A stretch of 64,000 bases of DNA from Physella acuta. Taxonomy: Eukaryota > Mollusca > Gastropoda > Physidae. The notes below the pieces were generated by a model. The model searched no databases. It saw only the letters and a program-made list of their open reading frames with translations, and had not been told where the DNA came from. The position numbers and the translations under genes are program-made. Positions within the stretch are counted from its first letter, which is position 1. The number at the start of each line of letters is the position of its first letter. Where the stretch lies: NCBI RefSeq assembly GCF_028476545.1, contig NW_026732694.1, positions 273,501-337,500 of the forward strand, given 5' to 3'. Positions 39,028 to 51,405 of this stretch are shown here, piece after piece.

Positions 39028-40299
39028 GCTAACGTTACCATAAAATAATTTGAATACGTATTATTTATATACATTTTAAAAGATAAGTTTACCGTTGGTA
39101 TTTATATAAACCGTGATTTCATGAACATCATTAACGCTAATATTACTGTTAATTTTTTGTTCAAGAAAGCAGTAATTTCGTTTTATGTGACGGCATAGCA
39201 AGGGCGACTTGATAAACAATTTCCTTCTTGCAGCTTCGGAGTAATAAATGCACCTATGTAGTTCCTCTATTGTAAGGACAACTCTTATTTTGTGAAATTG
39301 TTCTACATGGGTAGATTGCTCACCTCCCCTTCCTCCCCGCCTTCCAGAACGAAATAGAAATAATGTATTTTAGAAAGAAAATTTATACTTTAACATGTGT
39401 CTTCACACAGAAATTGAAGTTCTCACCCACACCCGAAAGTTTCCAGTCCCCCCACCCCCACCCCCAGGAGGAAAAAATGTCTAAAAAAAATTCTGATGTT
39501 ATATAAAATGCGAGGTGCTAGTCTAAGAAACTCTTTATAATATTAGTTTTGAATGTATTATTTGTTCAAGATAACATACATGTCAATGGTATATCCCCAG
39601 CCATAGAATGTCTGATAAGTTGTATTTATTCACTACTTCAGTGACGCATTCACTTTGCCGTTGGGTTTAGCCCCCACGTGTTGCACAGAATTGGAATATG
39701 TAATCGGGATTTTCCTCATATGGGTATATTCTACGGGGTCGGCCTAGGTTCGGGACTTGTCATTTTGCTTTTTGCGGCTTCCGCATAATCTTCCAAGAAA
39801 CATGAGGCGTACGTGTGGGTTAGTATAGGCCACTTATCGTCCAGGGTAGAATAACATTAATATATTTATATCCCAATGTTATGCGTGGCGAATGTGAATA
39901 TTTAGCTAATAAAGCTTTTTGATTTAGGTAAATTTTAGCTTTGCTTTTAGAATGGTTTTGACCGTCTGTTAAAGTCTGAAGGGATAGCGTAAACCAGTTA
40001 AGGTAAGTTACACGTTTTAAATAAAATAGAACGCGATATCTTTTTGGATACATTTTTCTTAAATGTAGGGTTCAGAGATTTATTTAAACATCAAATAGAA
40101 ACGATGTATAGTAAAGGAACCTTTTTAAACCAATATTTATTTTAAAATAGTAAGGAAAATAAGCCAGTCTGTCTATCTGTCTGTCTGTCCGTCTGTCCAT
40201 CTGTCTGTCTTGTCCGTCTTTTCTGTCCGTCTGTCCGGATTTGAATATTTGAGGGCACCAGTAACATGGACTAGAATAGAAGTTAGAAGAGAATTAAAA

Positions 40300-41235
40300 C
40301 AAAACATTAACCACTGCAAGGACCAACACGAAAAGGAAGTCCTCAGCACTTAGAATTAGAATAGGGAGACCAATCGCAAGGTAAAGAAAATTGAAAGATT
40401 TGACAAGTAACTTAAAAAGGATGAAAGAAATTGCTAGAACCTTTTAAGGCATGAATACCAACCCCAGTAGGTCAGTGAATGGCAAAAATAGGAAAACCAT
40501 TACAAGTCATTCCGAACAGAAAAACCGCTGGACTAGCACTTCACGGAGATGTTAAATAGACCACCCCTACCAATTAATCCAGACATACCACCAGCATCTG
40601 AACTGCTAAAAGTGAACACAGATTCACCTACTAAGGTTGAAATCACTAAAGGCTTCAAGAAGATTAAGAATACTAAGTCAGCCCGACCAAATGGAACCCC
40701 ACAAGCGGCACTTAAGACAGAACCTTCTGTGACTGAAGATCTGGGAATAAGAACTGATACTTCGAAATTGGGATACCAAATGAAGCTACCAAGGAAAGGC
40801 GACCTTTCTCAATGCAACAATGGAAGAGGAATGATGCTTTCATCTGTCTCTAGCAAGGTAGAGTAATATCTCATAGGCTAGAAATTATGACCATAACAGG
40901 CAGGTTTTTGTCAGAACATAGCATGTGCTGACCACATAGCCACTAAGCACGTAATTATGGAACAGTCAAGTGAGTGGCAATCACCTCTCTACATGACTTT
41001 GGAAGATTTTGAGAAGTCATTTGCAAGTGTGGACAGAGATGTCGTTTGGATATTAATGAACCACTATAGAATCCTTCCGAAATTCATCAACATCATCTAA
41101 CATCATCTAACAGCTCTATAAAGACTCAAACTGTCAGATTATCAACAACGATTTGGCCAACGCTTTGCCAGTGAAAATCAGAATACAGCAAGTCTGAACA
41201 CCATCGCTAATGATCATTAATAGTCATTGACTGGC
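40300..41235 (+). mobile_element. Truncated LINE fragment, RTE-like reverse transcriptase
   Basis: 40549-40866 reads MLNRPPLPINPDIPPASELL, PTKVEITKGFKKIKNTKSAR, PNGTPQAALK and KLPRKGDLSQCNN. This matches the usual LINE sequence just before and within RT motifs 1-2a. A later frame gives SPLYMTLEDFEKSFASVDRD (motif A region with the catalytic Asp) and NDLANALPVKIRIQQ. It has several frame changes and stops; the palm motif B onward and the 3' end are missing, so it is a dead 5'- and 3'-truncated copy. No target duplication found. Confidence 0.7.
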
Positions 41236-41959
41236 AGTAGTGGATAAGGGGGGGGGGGGACTGAAAGAGCAGCAGCCAGTGGGCCGATTTTAAGGGGCCC
41301 CCACATTTTCTCTTACAAACCATAGTAAATTTAATTTTTATTCAGCTTCAGTGCCTTTATAAGGAATCCGGATGGGTATATTAATAGATTTTTTTGAACT
41401 ACTGCAACTGTGAACTTCAGTTATCTGCAACTGATATTCAATATAGTGTACAAACCGGTTTGAAATTCTGCACAAAAAAAAAGTGGCCCGAATTTCGGAG
41501 CTGCCCTATAAATTGAATGCATAGGAAAGAAAAACACTAAAGCTCTTATCACTATACATTTGTTGGTTGCTTGTTGAAAAACAATTCTTTACATTTTGTG
41601 AAAAAAAGTAGCCCTTTACGTAAACAGTATAAAAGTCATGGAGCTCTTCTATTCACCTGGAGCATGAGCAGAACACTTTGTTGAAATAACCAAGACATAG
41701 AATTTCCCATTTTAAAAAAGGATAGCGTATCAACAAAAAAAAAAACAAAAAACAATGAACAATCCGCACGAAAAGGACCTTTCAACCACACCCACACACA
41801 TCCACATCCACACACATACACACACGCACGCACGCACGCACGCACAACACACACACGCACACATCCACACCCACACGCACGCACTCACACACACGCACGT
41901 TCAGGCGTAGCGACCCCTCCTGGCTGGCGCTCGGGGCGAACTTACTATTTGGAACCCCC

Positions 41960-42037
<78 letters not shown>
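41236..42037. other. No gene; microsatellites
   Basis: A C/G-rich low-complexity block (41250-41310), CA/CACG-rich microsatellite (41790-41905), then (TA)n at 41961-42037 into which the LTR element is inserted. Confidence 0.7.
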
Positions 42038-42041
<4 letters not shown>

Positions 42042-45000
42042 ACTACCGAGTCTATTCCACTGCTCGGCAACACCAAATGTTACCGAGTCTATTTACTAGT
42101 ATTGCCAAATGTTACCGATTTCACTGCTGACCTTTGACCAGCACACAACATCGACCACAATATAGATACTCGGAAATGCAGGTTTACATTGATCTCTTTA
42201 TTACACGAATCAATAGAAATGCTCCACATAACAATGCATCAATGGTCCACAAGAATACAATGAACCAACTGACCCCCACTGTCCTCACTAGTCCTAACAT
42301 AACAGAATGCACGTGTCCATCGTTCCTATTCTCACGAATCACACACGTCTACACCGTTCAGTAACCAACTGGGTTCTCAACTGTCCTCAACTCCAATACG
42401 TCGTCTTATATATATCCCACGTACATGTAATAGTTTCCACTCGTTGCATCAGCCTGTTGAACTGCGCAGCTCTATCGTATCGCTTCCCAAAATACGCCTT
42501 GGCTTTGTGTTCGTTATCAGTCTACCATCTGCACTATTGCATCAGACTGTAATACATTGTTAACCAAAGTCTTTAGTTGACAGACTGTATTGCGTTCTTA
42601 TCGTCCCTAGTAACTTACACTAGTTACATCCACCCCCGCCTTTATTTTGTGTGTTTTCAACCACAAACAACGCTTGGCAGGTGCACTCCTTCAATGTCAA
42701 ACGCACCACCGTAAAAAAAAATTTATTGTTCCACTCACTGTCAATGTCGTCACCTTCGTATAAGATTGACAGTTATCCCTATTTCACATTTCAAATGTGT
42801 CTACATCATATTCCTCAGACACAAAGCAGTTCTAGAATTCACATCCACCTTTTTTCGTTTGGTGTCTTCACCAGTTCATTTTTATAGCTTTTGAACAGTC
42901 TGCTCTCATCCCAGCACGACCATGAAAGAATTGATGGTTGCTGACGAAAAATTTCGTATTCATTCTGTTTCTCAAACTTCTCCGCGGACCACTTATCTGA
43001 TGGTCTACTGTCTCTCTGCTTCTGGGAGGATCGGGATCCTCATTGTTGCCGTTATCCTCCACTTGTGTATCGCTGTTGTGCTGTTGATGGTGACATGGTT
43101 CCGGGATGGGTATGTGAATTTCCGTTGTTGTTTCCGGTTCCCTAATTGTCTTAGGTTTCTTTGTGTGTAAATGCTCTTCTTGACTATGCCAATATTTCTT
43201 TAATTGAGCAATATTCGCCCACCGATCCGGTTTGGTGTGATTGGTGGGTCTTATTTTAAAGGGGCCACCTGCTACTTTAGGCATCTCCACGACTTGCCAT
43301 ATCTCCTGTCCCCAGAGGTCGTGGATTTTGTTTCTGCCTAATGGGTGGCTACGCAGTAATACTTTGTCGTTTAGTTGGAGTGGCGGGTCTTTTGTCTGTA
43401 CCCGCGGTTCTCTTCGCCGTGCTTCATGTTCTAGTCTTCCTTGTACCACCCTGTACATTTCTCTTATTCGTCTCATATGTTCATTCACATATTCCAGTGC
43501 GGTGTATGAGCCAGTCATACTTTCCTTTTTTCCTAGGAACAAGTCAAGAGGGAGTCGAGCCTCCCGTCCGAACAGTAACATGTGTGGCGAAAAGCCGGTT
43601 GTGGCATGGGGGGTGCAGTTGTATAGATATACCAACTCTGGGAGAAAATCAGGCCAACGTTTTTTCTGTTCAGGTTCTAGAGTACGCAGCAAATCATGCA
43701 TGCTGCGGTTGAACCGCTGGCACTGTCCGTTTCCTTTAGGATTATATGTGGTTGTTCTAGATTTGTTGATCCCGTAGTGGCTACACAGTTGGTTAATTAC
43801 TTCTGACTCGAAGGCCCTTCCTTGGTCAGAGTGTAATTGTATTGGTATGCCATATTTGGTGAACCAGTGTTCTATTAAGACCTTTGCCACTGTTTTAGCC
43901 GTCTGATCTCGTGTGGGCACCGCGACAGTCCATTTGGTGAATACGTCAGTCATCACCAACACATGTTCCGTCCCATCCGATGATTGCTCCAACGACGTAA
44001 AGTCCATAGCCACAATCTCTAGTGGTTTTGTCGCCAGTAGGTGTCCTGATGGCTGTCTCATTTTGACAACTGGCATTTTCGCATGCTGACACCTCACACA
44101 AGCCTCACAATGGCGTTTGACCTCCATCTCCATATTGGGCCAGTAGCACCGCCGTCGTAATATTTTGTGCGTCCTGTCCTGACCCTGGTGTCCCGCCCTG
44201 TCATGTGCCAACTTTAGCACTTCTTCTCGTAACTGTCCAGGCACCACCACCTGGTGTATTGTCCCGTCTATTTGGTCATGAATTCTCCGCATGAGAACAC
44301 CATCCTTTATACTGAGACGGTCCCACTGACTCAGTAGTTTCTTTGTTTCCCGACCAAACTGTTCTCGTTCCCTTCTTCTTGGGAATTTTTGTTCCTGGAC
44401 GTATTTCAACAGCGGCTATAACCCGCTATCCGTTCTCTGGGCATCTCTTATCTCTTTGTGATTAAGGCAATTAAAATCACTGATGTCCATATGTCGGGGC
44501 TCTGTGGATATGTGCTCCACCCCGGTCTGCCCGTTTTGCATCACTTGCACCCCGTGAGGGATATCTGTTGACGCTCTGACCTCACATATTCCTGTCAGCG
44601 TTTCTTCCTCATCGCCCGGTCTCTCGTAAGGATTCCTTGATAAAGCGTCCGCATTGCCATTGGACTGTCCTGGGCGATATTTTATCTCTAGGTCGAAGAG
44701 TGCCAATTCTGCTGCCCATCGCTGTTCGATGGATCCCAACTTTGCAGTCTGTAGGTGACTCAAGTGGTTATTGTCAGTGTATACCACACATTTAGCACCT
44801 AATAGATAGTCCCTGAATTTTTCAGTCACAGCCCATTTTAATGTCAAAAGTTCTAGTTTCATGGCGCTGTAATTTGTCATGTTCTTCTCTGATTCCTTCA
44901 GAGCTCGACTGGCATACGCAATAACCCTGAAACCTTGCTCTTGTTGTTGTGATAGTACAGCTCCCAGACCTTTAGAGCTGGCGTCAATTTCTAGCCGAAA

Positions 45001-46672
45001 TGGTTTGTCAAAGTCTGCGTATCCTAATATCGGCGCCTCTGTCAAAGCATTTTTCAGTAGCTTAAACGAGTTCAGGCATTCCTCAGTCCATAATTCACCT
45101 ATCAGTTGTGTTTTGCCTTTCTTTTTCTCCTTACTGTGTTTCTGTGTCATTTTGTTTACCAAGTCATAACCTCGCCCCTCTGTAGCCTGGACCTGCCTTA
45201 CAGAGAGCGATCGTTTCCCCGGACAGTACCTTGCCATATGTCCGGGTTGTGAGCAGGACAGGCAGATTGGTCGACCTTCAGCTGTCCACTGGAGTGATGG
45301 ACCAGCAGGTCGCGGCCATCCAACCTGTCTATGTTTTGTCCCGTTTTTGCCCTGATTCTCTGCTGTTGACCTGCTTTCTAACCTCTCCAATCGTTGGTCA
45401 ACCTTATCCAGGTGGGCCAACAGTTGAGCCATCATGGTTTCCATCGTGCCGGTCCCTGTGGGTGGTGATTGTTTCTGTTCCGGCACAGAGACTTTGTCTA
45501 CCGAACAGTTCGATTGGTCCTCATCCTCGGACCTGCGGATCGCTGAGTTCCTGACCTGAAGGAAGGTCAACTGTGGGTCTTTGTAGACCTCTTCTCTCAA
45601 ATATCTCCTTAAGATAGGGGTTGCTAGCCCCTCGATGAAATGGTCCCTCAGCAGGCGCACATCAATGTCGGGTATTTTGCCCTTTACCGCGTCAAAGGCC
45701 CTGTTCATTCGGTGTGAATATTCCATCACACTCTCCGCCATTCTCTGCTTTAAGCCTACGAACCCCGATAGCAGTTGCGATCCCGACCGTCTCTCCCCAA
45801 AGGTCTCCATAATTAGATCTAGCACCTTATCTGGATCTGTTTGGAGGGCTTTATCGTGGCATTTGACCTCTGCCCTAACCGTCTCCCCTATACTGTCCAT
45901 CAACAATCTTAATCTTTCCTCTGGTGCCATGTATCTCGAGGCCCAGGCAGCCCTGACCTCTTCACTGAACCTGTTGGTTAAGGTTGGATCACCGTCCCCG
46001 TAAAATTTGTTGATGTGGGACTCTCTGGGCAGGACCACAATATGGGTCGGCTTTTCGTCCAGATTAGACATTCTAATTTTAATTCTTTGAGTAAAAAAAA
46101 AGACCTTTCCTACCGTGTATGTAAGAATACTTTTCACTGTTCCTGAATGTCCGAATTCACACACACGAAACACAGTTATTAACTAGGTTGATAATGGGTG
46201 CCTAAAGCGGCTGGTCTAGTTAAATTCTTCTGCTCGACAACGCCAAATGTTACTACCGAGTCTATTCCACTGCTCGGCAACACCAAATGTTGCCGAGTCT
46301 ATTTACTAGTATTGCCAAATGTTACCGATTTCACTGCTGACCTTTGACCAGCACACAACAGCGACCACAATATAGATACTCGGAAATGCAGGTTTACATT
46401 GATCTCATTATTACATGAATCAATAGAAATGCTCCACATAACAATACGTCGTCTTATATATATCCCACGTACATGTAATAGTTTCCACTCGTTGCATCAG
46501 CCTGTTGAACTGCGCAGCTCTATCGTATCGCTTCCCAAAATACGCCTTGGCTTTGTGTTCGTTATCAGTCTACCATCTGCACTATTGCATCAGACTGTAA
46601 TACGTTGTTAACCATAGTCTTTAGTTGACAGACTGTATTGCGTTCTTATCGTCCCTAGTAACTTACACTAGT

Positions 46673-46676
<4 letters not shown>
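42038..46676 (-). mobile_element. Ty3/Gypsy LTR retrotransposon fossil, broken
   Basis: LTRs at 42038-42628 and 46248-46676 are unequal in length. They begin TGTAACTAG and end GTAGTAACA on the element's sense strand, and sit in a (TA)n run. Parts seen on the minus strand: primer-binding-like TTTGGCGTTGTCGAGCAG next to the 46248 LTR; a Gag-like region with one CCHC zinc knuckle; an RNase H-like region; integrase with an HHCC zinc-binding part, DDE core and C-terminal extension; and a polypurine tract (AAAATAAAGGCGGGGGTGG) beside the 42628 LTR edge. It looks broken, with roughly two or three breaks, and not all expected pol parts are present. The aligned LTR parts differ at about 1-2% of sites by eye, so the insertion is fairly recent. 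Clade within Ty3/Gypsy not assigned. Confidence 0.85.
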
Positions 46677-46709
<33 letters not shown>

Positions 46710-46710
46710 A

Positions 46711-47706
46711 TATATATAATTCTCTTCTTCGAGCCGTTAGAAAACAAGCTGCAAACGCTCTCCCTACCTCCCCACCCCCACATGGTTTTAGTGAGCTGTG
46801 TTCACTCTAAATGTTTACAAGCAGAGCCAACGATTTTAAACGTAGGGGGGGGGGGGGGGAGGGAAGGAAGGGGGGGGTTATGGTCCTTAACGAGCTACTT
46901 ATAGTGTTTTAAAGAAATATTTTCAGTGTCAGCGTTGGTACTGTCGAATTCACAAATTATGAATTATTGAAAATTAGAAACAACTAAATAGCGGCGTATG
47001 TTATGCCGCGGGCCGGCTCGTATATATATAATTCTCTTCTTCGAGCCGTTAGAAAACAAGCTGCAAACGCTCTCCCTACCTCCCCACCCCTACATGGTTT
47101 TAGTGAGCTGTGTTCACTCTAAATGTTTACAAGCAGAGCCAACGATTTTAAACGAAGGGGGGGGGGGGGGGAGGAGGGGGGGAGGGAAGGAAGGGGGGGG
47201 GGGGGTTATGGTCCTTAACGAGCTACTTATAGTGTTTTAAAGAAATATTTTCAGTGTCAGCGTTGGTACTGTCGAATTCACAAATTATGAATTATTGAAA
47301 ATTAGAAACAACTAAATAGCGGCGTATGTTATGCCGCGGGCCGGCTCGTATATATATAATTCTCTTCTGGGAGCCGCTAGAAAACAAGCTGCAAACGCGC
47401 CTAGAAAACAAGCTGTAAACGCGCTCCCTACCTCCCCACCCCTACATGGTTTTAGTGAGCTGTGTTCACTCTAAATGTTTACAAGCAGAGCCAACAATTT
47501 TAATCGTAGGGGGGGGGGGGGGGGGGAGGGGGGGGAAGGAAGGGGGGGTTATGGTCCTTAACGAGCTACTAATAGTGTTTTAAAGAAATATTTTCAGTGG
47601 CAGCGTTGGTGCTGTCGAATTCACAAATTTTGAATTACTGAAAAGTAGAAAATAAAACAACTAAATAGCGGCGTATGTTATGCCGCGGGCCGGCTCGTAT
47701 ATATTA
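46711..47706. repeat. Three tandem copies of a 310- to 345-bp unit
   Basis: Each unit runs from TATATAATTCTCTTCT through ACATGGTTTTAGTGAGCTGT, a G-run, and AAATATTTTCAGTG to GCGGCGTATGTTATGCCGC (hairpin) and GGGCCGGCTCGTA. Unit starts are near 46719, 47031 and 47359. The third unit has an extra short internal duplication. Units are nearly identical outside the G-runs, so the triplication is recent. Confidence 0.92.
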
Positions 47707-47774
47707 AGAGGCTACAGAGGTTCGCGATTTTGCCAGTGTGGACAATATAACTAATAAGAAGGGTTCAGTGAATG

Positions 47775-47828
47775 CTTTTATGAAAGTGATGTGGTTCATT
47801 ACTTCCAAAAAGGTTAAGAACCACTGCT
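47775..47828. mobile_element. Orphan hAT end
   Basis: AAAAAGGTTAAGAACCACTG, reversed CAGTGGTTCTTAACCTTTTT, is a typical hAT terminus. No matching opposite end was found nearby, so this is a truncated copy. The rest of 47829-48343 shows nothing. Confidence 0.5.
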
Positions 47829-48351
47829 AAGTAGAGTGTAGTTTTTAGAAGGTGCAAGCTTATTTAGTCCACTTTTGATCGCACCTTTAGAACAATTTCG
47901 GTATTACTAGTGTATCACATATTTATTTATCGGTTAGGTTGAACAAAGTAGCATAGCAGTAGCAATCGTCGTATTGTACCAGTTTGCCTTAGTTAACTTT
48001 TTGGACAGGTTTACTAGGTAATTTAAAATATAGAAAGCTGTGTTAAATTTTTCTTAGCTCTCTCCGTCGAAATTCTAAGTATTCTAAGTATTAAACGATT
48101 TAACTACTCAATATTTCGGTGTAAAATCTTCACATCTAGCTTGGCTAAAAATCTCTCCCCTCCCCACCCACAAAACTTAATTACTGACCAATCCAGTGTA
48201 AATTCTTCCTATTTCATGCATCGAACCCCCCCCCCGAACAAGAAAAAATGTAAAATGATTTCTTCCGGTCAATGTTTCATAAATGTATATAAGGGTATTT
48301 GTTTTACAGTTACACAATCAAGGTAGAAAACAGTTAAATCAGTATATAAAA

Positions 48352-50151
48352 CAGTGGTTCCCAACCTTTTTCGAGTGGCGACCCCCTTTTATAAAAATTA
48401 AGTGACCCGCGACCCCCATAGAATTAAAAAGCCGAAATGTGTATGGAAATTAATAAGCACTAAAATAACATTTTCTTGTAGCCTTTCAATATGAACTACT
48501 CTTGTTAACTGTTTTAATACAATGGGTAAAATTGCATACTATTCACTGAAAATTCGCGGTTAATTTTTTTTAAAGTATTTTTTTTTATTAACGCCAACCT
48601 ATGTCATTATCATTATCTTAATTTTGTTTTAATCGAAAAATAGTGTTGAAAATCTATTCTCGAAAAGTCAAATAATTTTACGTTTGGGTATGAATGGTGA
48701 ATACTACACCAAAATTGAGTGTGCAGTTTTTTATCTTACGCGGAATCATTCTACAAATCAAAGAATTCATCTTGTAATTCATCGTGAATGCTGGCAACAT
48801 CGAGGGAAGAAGAGAATGGATAATACGTCAATGCAGATTCTTTTTTTTTCAGCTCAGTAGTTTGTTTTCACTTGATTCAAGATGCCCAGAAATTTCTTCT
48901 TTCAAAATTTTAATTATCTCACAATTAGATTCATCTACCACACTGCAGAGTTTCTCAAATTTACAATATATCCAAGATTTATTTTCTTCGCCAATTTTGC
49001 AGCTTTGATAAAAATGCCCCGAGATTATCATGGAAAGTGATAATATTCGTTCATTTTCCCTGAAGCTTCAGGTTATGCTTATGTTGATGTTCAAACACAT
49101 CTGCTAGGTATGATACTCTCTCCAACCACTCTATGTCGTTTTAAGTATACTAAAAGGTCTTGTTTCCTTTGCATTTCCAAGAACAATTTGATTTCAGATT
49201 TCAATTCAAAAACACGATTCACAACAATTCGTTTGACAGCCAGCGCACTGTAGTGTAGTAGAGCAGAACCTCGTGATCTTTATTCAGGTCTTTGCTCAGC
49301 TCTTTGAAGGCTCAGGATTGTATATAATTTACCACTAATACCAGCAATGGAGTCTTGATGGCGATTGGTGAGGGGAGTGGTTAGGGAGCTAAATCTTTTC
49401 TGCTTTCTGAAAGCCCGATTTTGACCTAAACATAGATGGTACCCGTACAAACCCTCACAGCCGTTTTAACCCATTTTAATCATCCAATTAAAAAAAAAAC
49501 TATTTATTTTCTCCATGCTATCTTCACAAAAGAGCAACTCTTCTTTGCTATCATCTGATTGAATATAGACAAAGACCAGCAACTGCGAACACGAACTCAC
49601 GTCTGTTGATTTATCAACTTGAAAAGCAAACAATGTTGAAAGCTTAATTTCAATACAAATGTGTTATTTAACATCTACGGCATGTAAGAATTAACTTCAC
49701 CATCTTAAACATGCGGCGTTTGATGAGATTTTCTCCTATTGTGTTTGGTTTTTCTTGGCATTTTCTGTCGCGACGTCATGTGATGTTTGCACTAATGCTG
49801 TGTTTCCTTGGTGAAAACTTCCTGTTCGATCAAGTCTCTGACGTTTGCAACTACCTTCATACCGACGAAAGAACTCCATATCTTTTTTAGTGTGTTTCGA
49901 ATGACTCGTCTCAAATGACGTTTTAGTTTTGAAGATTTCATAAACTCGTGACTGAAAACAACTTTGTACACTACGCTTTGCTTCTTCTCTATTCCCTTTC
50001 CAGTGATGTTAGTAAAGCCGAATTTCAAAAATTCTTCTAAATATTTATGTTTTGTTTCAAATTACTAAGGTTTAGTATACCAGTTGGCGACCCCCCAGAG
50101 AACCCTTCGCAACCCCCAGGGGGGTCGCGACCCCCAGGTTGGGAACCCGTG
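48352..50151 (-). mobile_element. Dead hAT transposon, ZBED5-like transposase remnant
   Basis: Ends CAGTGGTTCCCAACCT and, reversed, CACGGGTTCCCAACCT. The 8-bp target duplication ATATAAAA lies at 48344-48351 and 50152-50159. Minus-strand remnants include FGFTNI and MKSSKLKRHL (BED-finger region, with its first cysteines lost), FSHEF, and KSTDVSSCSQLLVFVYIQSDD..KEELLFCEDS and IVVNRVFELKSEI, in order as in ZBED5-type hAT transposases. Several stops and frame changes occur and it is shorter than a full element. Long minus ORF 49792-50028 is its N-terminal piece. Confidence 0.85.
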
Positions 50152-50159
50152 ATATAAAA

Positions 50160-51402
50160 GCTTGCAGCAGTTACATTTCTTAACTTTGACAGTTTATAAA
50201 TCAAAACTACAGCTTAAAATGATTTTTAAAAATTTTGTTTACCCCTTTTGACGTTCACCAAGGGTCGGCGCCCGGGCCGGCCGTCCCCCCGCCCCTACTT
50301 ACGACTCTGCACACGCACACACACAACACACACACACACTCAATTTGGGAAGTCCCGTGAAAAAAAAATGCGTTTGAATTTTAAGTGTAAAATAAAAATC
50401 ACATTTATTTCGTTTTCCCAAACAAATTTAATTAGAAGTTCCAGGAAACAAGCACACTTTTGTGCGGTGTCAAAATTGTTCCTCCCAAACCTTCTCCTTC
50501 AATCAAACCGTGTGAAACCTTCCTAATCAGAAGTCCGCGACACAAAATGGCTCCAGTCAGTAGCCTTTTATACAAAAGTCCATAGGATCCGCGACACATA
50601 ATGTCCTCTAGCTAATGCCTACATCGCTGTTTAGAAACATCCTTGGTAATATTGATCAACCGCCAAAAAATAATCTCCTTTGAATTATAAACTTGTAATA
50701 AACACCATCTGCATTTCATGAGAACTTTTTTTTACTTAAATTGTTTTCTTGAAAAAGCTAGAAAAATCAAAATTTAACAAAAGCAAAAAGTTTGAGTTTC
50801 CTCTTTAATTGCTATCTGTGGTAATCGGAGAGGTTCTTATTATGTAAACAGCGGGTTGCATCGCTCAGTTTCGGAGACAGCAATCATTTATTCTATACAT
50901 TTAGACCATCACATTTTAGTGCTGTGTTCGAGTAATCTGTGTAATTCCTTTTGTTCTAGCGCAGAGGCGTAGCGACCCTTCCCGGCGCCCGGGGACAAAC
51001 TTTTCGATTTGCACCCCCCCCCTCAAACTTTCGATTTGCACCCCCCCTAACCTTTTAATTTATTTTTCCAACCCATTTTGGCGCGCTCTAAGGTCAGAGC
51101 CCGGGTCCCCCCCCCCCGCCCCCGCCCCCCCCCCCCCTCGCTACGCTACTGTTCTAGCGCCGTCTTTAATTTTTGCCAATGTCAATCATCAATTATCATA
51201 TTTGATTCTCTCCGACTTTTGTCATTTTTATGTAAGGATTTACTTACCTTAAAGCAGTTTTGACATTTTTTTCTTAACAACTTTTAAGAAATAGCCCTAA
51301 GCTTCTCACTGCTTTGATTTATTCTAACCATAATGCAACAAATTATTTTAATTCTAAAATGTGTACCTTTAAAGTAATACTGCGTTGAAAAAATATTTGC
51401 AG
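50160..51402. other. Upstream region of the ankyrin gene
   Basis: Contains a decayed end of the CAGAGGCGTAGCGA MITE family at about 50235-50315, a CA run, a repeated CGCGACACAAAATGGC/CGCGACACATAATGTC pair near 50535-50610 and the MITE at 50962. No promoter or 5' exon could be pinned. Confidence 0.5.
50962..51151. mobile_element. 190-bp hAT MITE with 8-bp target duplication
   Basis: Ends CAGAGGCGTAGCGA and, reversed, CAGTAGCGTAGCGA. TTCTAGCG is duplicated at 50954-50961 and 51152-51159. The interior is mostly C-runs. The 8-bp duplication assigns the whole CAGAGGCGTAGCGA family to hAT. Confidence 0.85.
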
Positions 51403-51405
51403 AAA

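Noticed and set aside
51385-51405. Upstream TTG start for the ankyrin protein
   Set aside because: It lies in the polypyrimidine/acceptor region TATTTGCAG; the ATG three bases after the acceptor is a better start.
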